Shown here in pieces: positions 62,561-64,000 of a stretch of 64,000 bases of DNA. The first letter of the stretch is position 1. Each line of letters starts with the position of its first letter. The position numbers and the translations under genes are program-made. The notes below the pieces were generated by a model. It was not told where the DNA came from. It was given only the letters and a program-made list of their open reading frames with translations, and made no database searches. Location of the stretch: the NCBI RefSeq assembly GCF_014764705.1, contig NZ_JACXXG010000003.1:186001-250000 (forward strand), read 5' to 3'. This DNA is from Stutzerimonas kunmingensis (GTDB taxonomy: Bacteria > Pseudomonadota > Gammaproteobacteria > Pseudomonadales > Pseudomonadaceae).

Positions 62561-63703
62561 ATGCCAATCAAGTCAGCCAATGCTGCCCTGATGTCCATTC
62601 TCGCCATGGCTGTTTTCCTGGCCGGCTGTCAGGAAGAAGCCGCCCCACCGGCCCAGCAGAAGCCCAAGGTGGGTATCGTGACCCTGCAGGCAGAGCCGTT
62701 CGCGGTAACCACCGAGCTGCCCGGGCGTACCCGCGCCTACCGCATCGCCGAGGTGCGGCCACAGGTCAACGGCATCATCCAGAAGCGTCTGTTCACCGAA
62801 GGCAGCGACGTCAAGGCTGGGCAACAGCTCTATCAGATCGATGCGTCGGTGTACGAGGCCACGCTGAAGAGTGCTCAGGCGAGCGTCGCTTCCAGCAAGT
62901 CGCTGGCCGATCGATACGCCGAGCTGGTCAAGGATCAGGCCGTCAGCAAGCAGGCCTATGACGAGGCGCGGGCCACCAGCCTGCAGGCCGAAGCGGAGCT
63001 GGAGCGCGCGCGGATCGACGTGCGCTACACCAAGGTGCTTGCGCCGATTTCCGGCCGGATCGGCCGTTCCGCGGTGACCGAGGGTGCGCTGGTCAGCAAC
63101 GGTCAGGCCCAGGAGCTGGCGACCATTCAGCAGCTTGACCCGATCTATGTCGACGTGACCCAGCCGGCCCGAGACCTGCTAGCGCTGCGGCGCGACCTGG
63201 CCGAGGGTCGTCTGCAGAAGTCTGGCGATAACGCGGCCAAGGTCACCCTCAAACTGGAGGATGGCAGCGATTACGGTCACGAAGGCAAACTCGAATTCAG
63301 CGAAGTCACGGTGGATGCCGGTACCGGCTCGGTGACCCTGCGCGCCGTATTCCCGAATCCGGACAAGAATCTGCTGCCGGGCATGTTCGTCCATGCGCAG
63401 CTGGTGGCCGGCATGAAGAGCGAGGCGATCCTGGTTCCGCAGCAGGGCGTCACCCGCAACACCAAGGGTGACCCGACCGCCATGGTGGTCAATGCCGAGA
63501 ACAAGGTGGAAGTGCGCCCGATCAAGACCGAGCGCGCCGTGGGCAATCGCTGGCTGGTCGGCGAAGGCCTGCAGCCGGGCGATCGCGTGATCACCGAAGG
63601 CCTGCAGTTCATCCAGCCGGGGGTCGAGGTCGAGGTGGCTCCGGCGACCAATGTCGATAATCGCGGTGGGGTGTCTGCACAACCCCAAGGCCAAGAAGGC
63701 TGA
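62561..63703 (+). CDS. mexA: RND efflux periplasmic adaptor (MexA/TtgA type)
   Basis: A 380-residue membrane-fusion lipoprotein: lipobox LAGC with Cys23, beta-barrel and lipoyl parts (EVRPQVNGIIQKRLFTEGSDVKAGQ, APISGRIGRSAVTEGALV) and a helical hairpin (LKSAQASVASSKSLADRYAELV). It bridges the inner-membrane pump and an OprM/TtgC outer channel for export of antibiotics and solvents. AGAGG precedes the ATG. The transporter gene follows after 14 bases. Confidence 0.92.
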   Translation: MPIKSANAALMSILAMAVFLAGCQEEAAPPAQQKPKVGIVTLQAEPFAVTTELPGRTRAYRIAEVRPQVNGIIQKRLFTEGSDVKAGQQLYQIDASVYEATLKSAQASVASSKSLADRYAELVKDQAVSKQAYDEARATSLQAEAELERARIDVRYTKVLAPISGRIGRSAVTEGALVSNGQAQELATIQQLDPIYVDVTQPARDLLALRRDLAEGRLQKSGDNAAKVTLKLEDGSDYGHEGKLEFSEVTVDAGTGSVTLRAVFPNPDKNLLPGMFVHAQLVAGMKSEAILVPQQGVTRNTKGDPTAMVVNAENKVEVRPIKTERAVGNRWLVGEGLQPGDRVITEGLQFIQPGVEVEVAPATNVDNRGGVSAQPQGQEG

Positions 63704-63717
63704 GGGGTTTCTAATCC

Positions 63718-64000
63718 ATGTCCAAGTTCTTTATCGACCGGCCGATCTTCGCCTGGGTGATCGCCCTGGTGATCATGCTCGCCGGCGGGCTGTCCATTCT
63801 CAAGTTGCCGGTCAATCAGTACCCGAGCATCGCCGCGCCTGCGGTCGGCATTTCCGTCAGCTACCCGGGCGCCTCGGCGCAGACGGTGCAGGACACCGTG
63901 GTGCAGGTCATCGAGCAGCAGCTCAACGGCATCGACGGGCTGCGCTACATCTCCTCGGAGAGCAACTCCGACGGCAGCATGACCATTACCGTGACCTTCG
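63718..64000 (+). CDS. mexB: RND efflux transporter, N-terminal part (runs off the window)
   Basis: The first 94 codons of a MexB/TtgB-type hydrophobe/amphiphile exporter: [76 protein letters not shown]. The first membrane helix and the start of the porter domain are visible; the proton-relay aspartates lie outside. It is in an operon with the adaptor; an outer-membrane channel gene probably follows beyond the window. Confidence 0.93.
   Translation, partial: MSKFFIDRPIFAWVIALVIMLAGGLSILKLPVNQYPSIAAPAVGISVSYPGASAQTVQDTVVQVIEQQLNGIDGLRYISSESNSDGSMTITVTF

Overview
The window is a typical gamma-proteobacterial chromosome segment, high in GC and densely coding. Gene order and protein sequences point to a Pseudomonas of the stutzeri (Stutzerimonas) type. 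From remembered synteny it follows the P. aeruginosa stretch that runs from gamma-glutamyltransferase/coaD through ftsYEX-rpoH, metXW, pilTU, pyrRBC and pilGHIJK-chpABC to mexAB. No rRNA, tRNA, insertion sequence, prophage or CRISPR array was seen, and no stretch over 300 bases lacks a gene. Most unlisted long reading frames are antisense or shifted shadows of real GC-rich genes.

Left part (1-15.5 kb): a truncated gamma-glutamyltransferase, a 2[4Fe-4S] ferredoxin and coaD. Next is an oxidation operon (coniferyl-type aldehyde dehydrogenase, Tat-exported small subunit, GMC oxidoreductase) divergent from a TetR repressor, with a perfect palindrome inside the operon promoter. Then come an alpha/beta hydrolase, rsmD, an inactive/active pair of M16 peptidases, ftsY-ftsE-ftsX and the heat-shock sigma factor rpoH.

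Middle (15.5-34.6 kb): a hybrid histidine kinase and a PAS-GGDEF-EAL protein sit between rpoH and mtgA. They are followed by a DUF423 membrane protein, thiS-thiG, trmB, a DUF1329 protein, a leftward operon metX-metW-DUF4426-rdgB-hemW-DUF3392, a dynamin-like GTPase, and yggS-proC-yggT.

Right part (34.6-64 kb): the twitching ATPases pilT and pilU; a radical SAM/DUF4130 pair with a convincing LexA (SOS) box at its promoter and a divergent double-TM2 membrane protein; gshB-tonB-algH-ruvX-pyrR-pyrB-pyrC' reading leftward; and the complete type IV pilus chemosensory cluster pilGHIJK-chpABC, including a 2388-residue ChpA. Last are rsmE, bioA, a cytochrome b561, a YceI protein and the start of a MexAB/TtgAB-type RND efflux operon, preceded by a TtgR-like operator but with no repressor gene next to it.

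Functionally the window joins housekeeping (CoA, pyrimidine, methionine, thiamine and biotin synthesis, rRNA/tRNA methylation, cell division and SRP targeting) with surface behaviour (pilus retraction and its chemosensory control, c-di-GMP turnover) and stress responses (RpoH, SOS, efflux). The observations most worth following are the SOS-controlled radical SAM/DUF4130 module, the TetR operator lodged between -35 and -10, and the orphan efflux operator.
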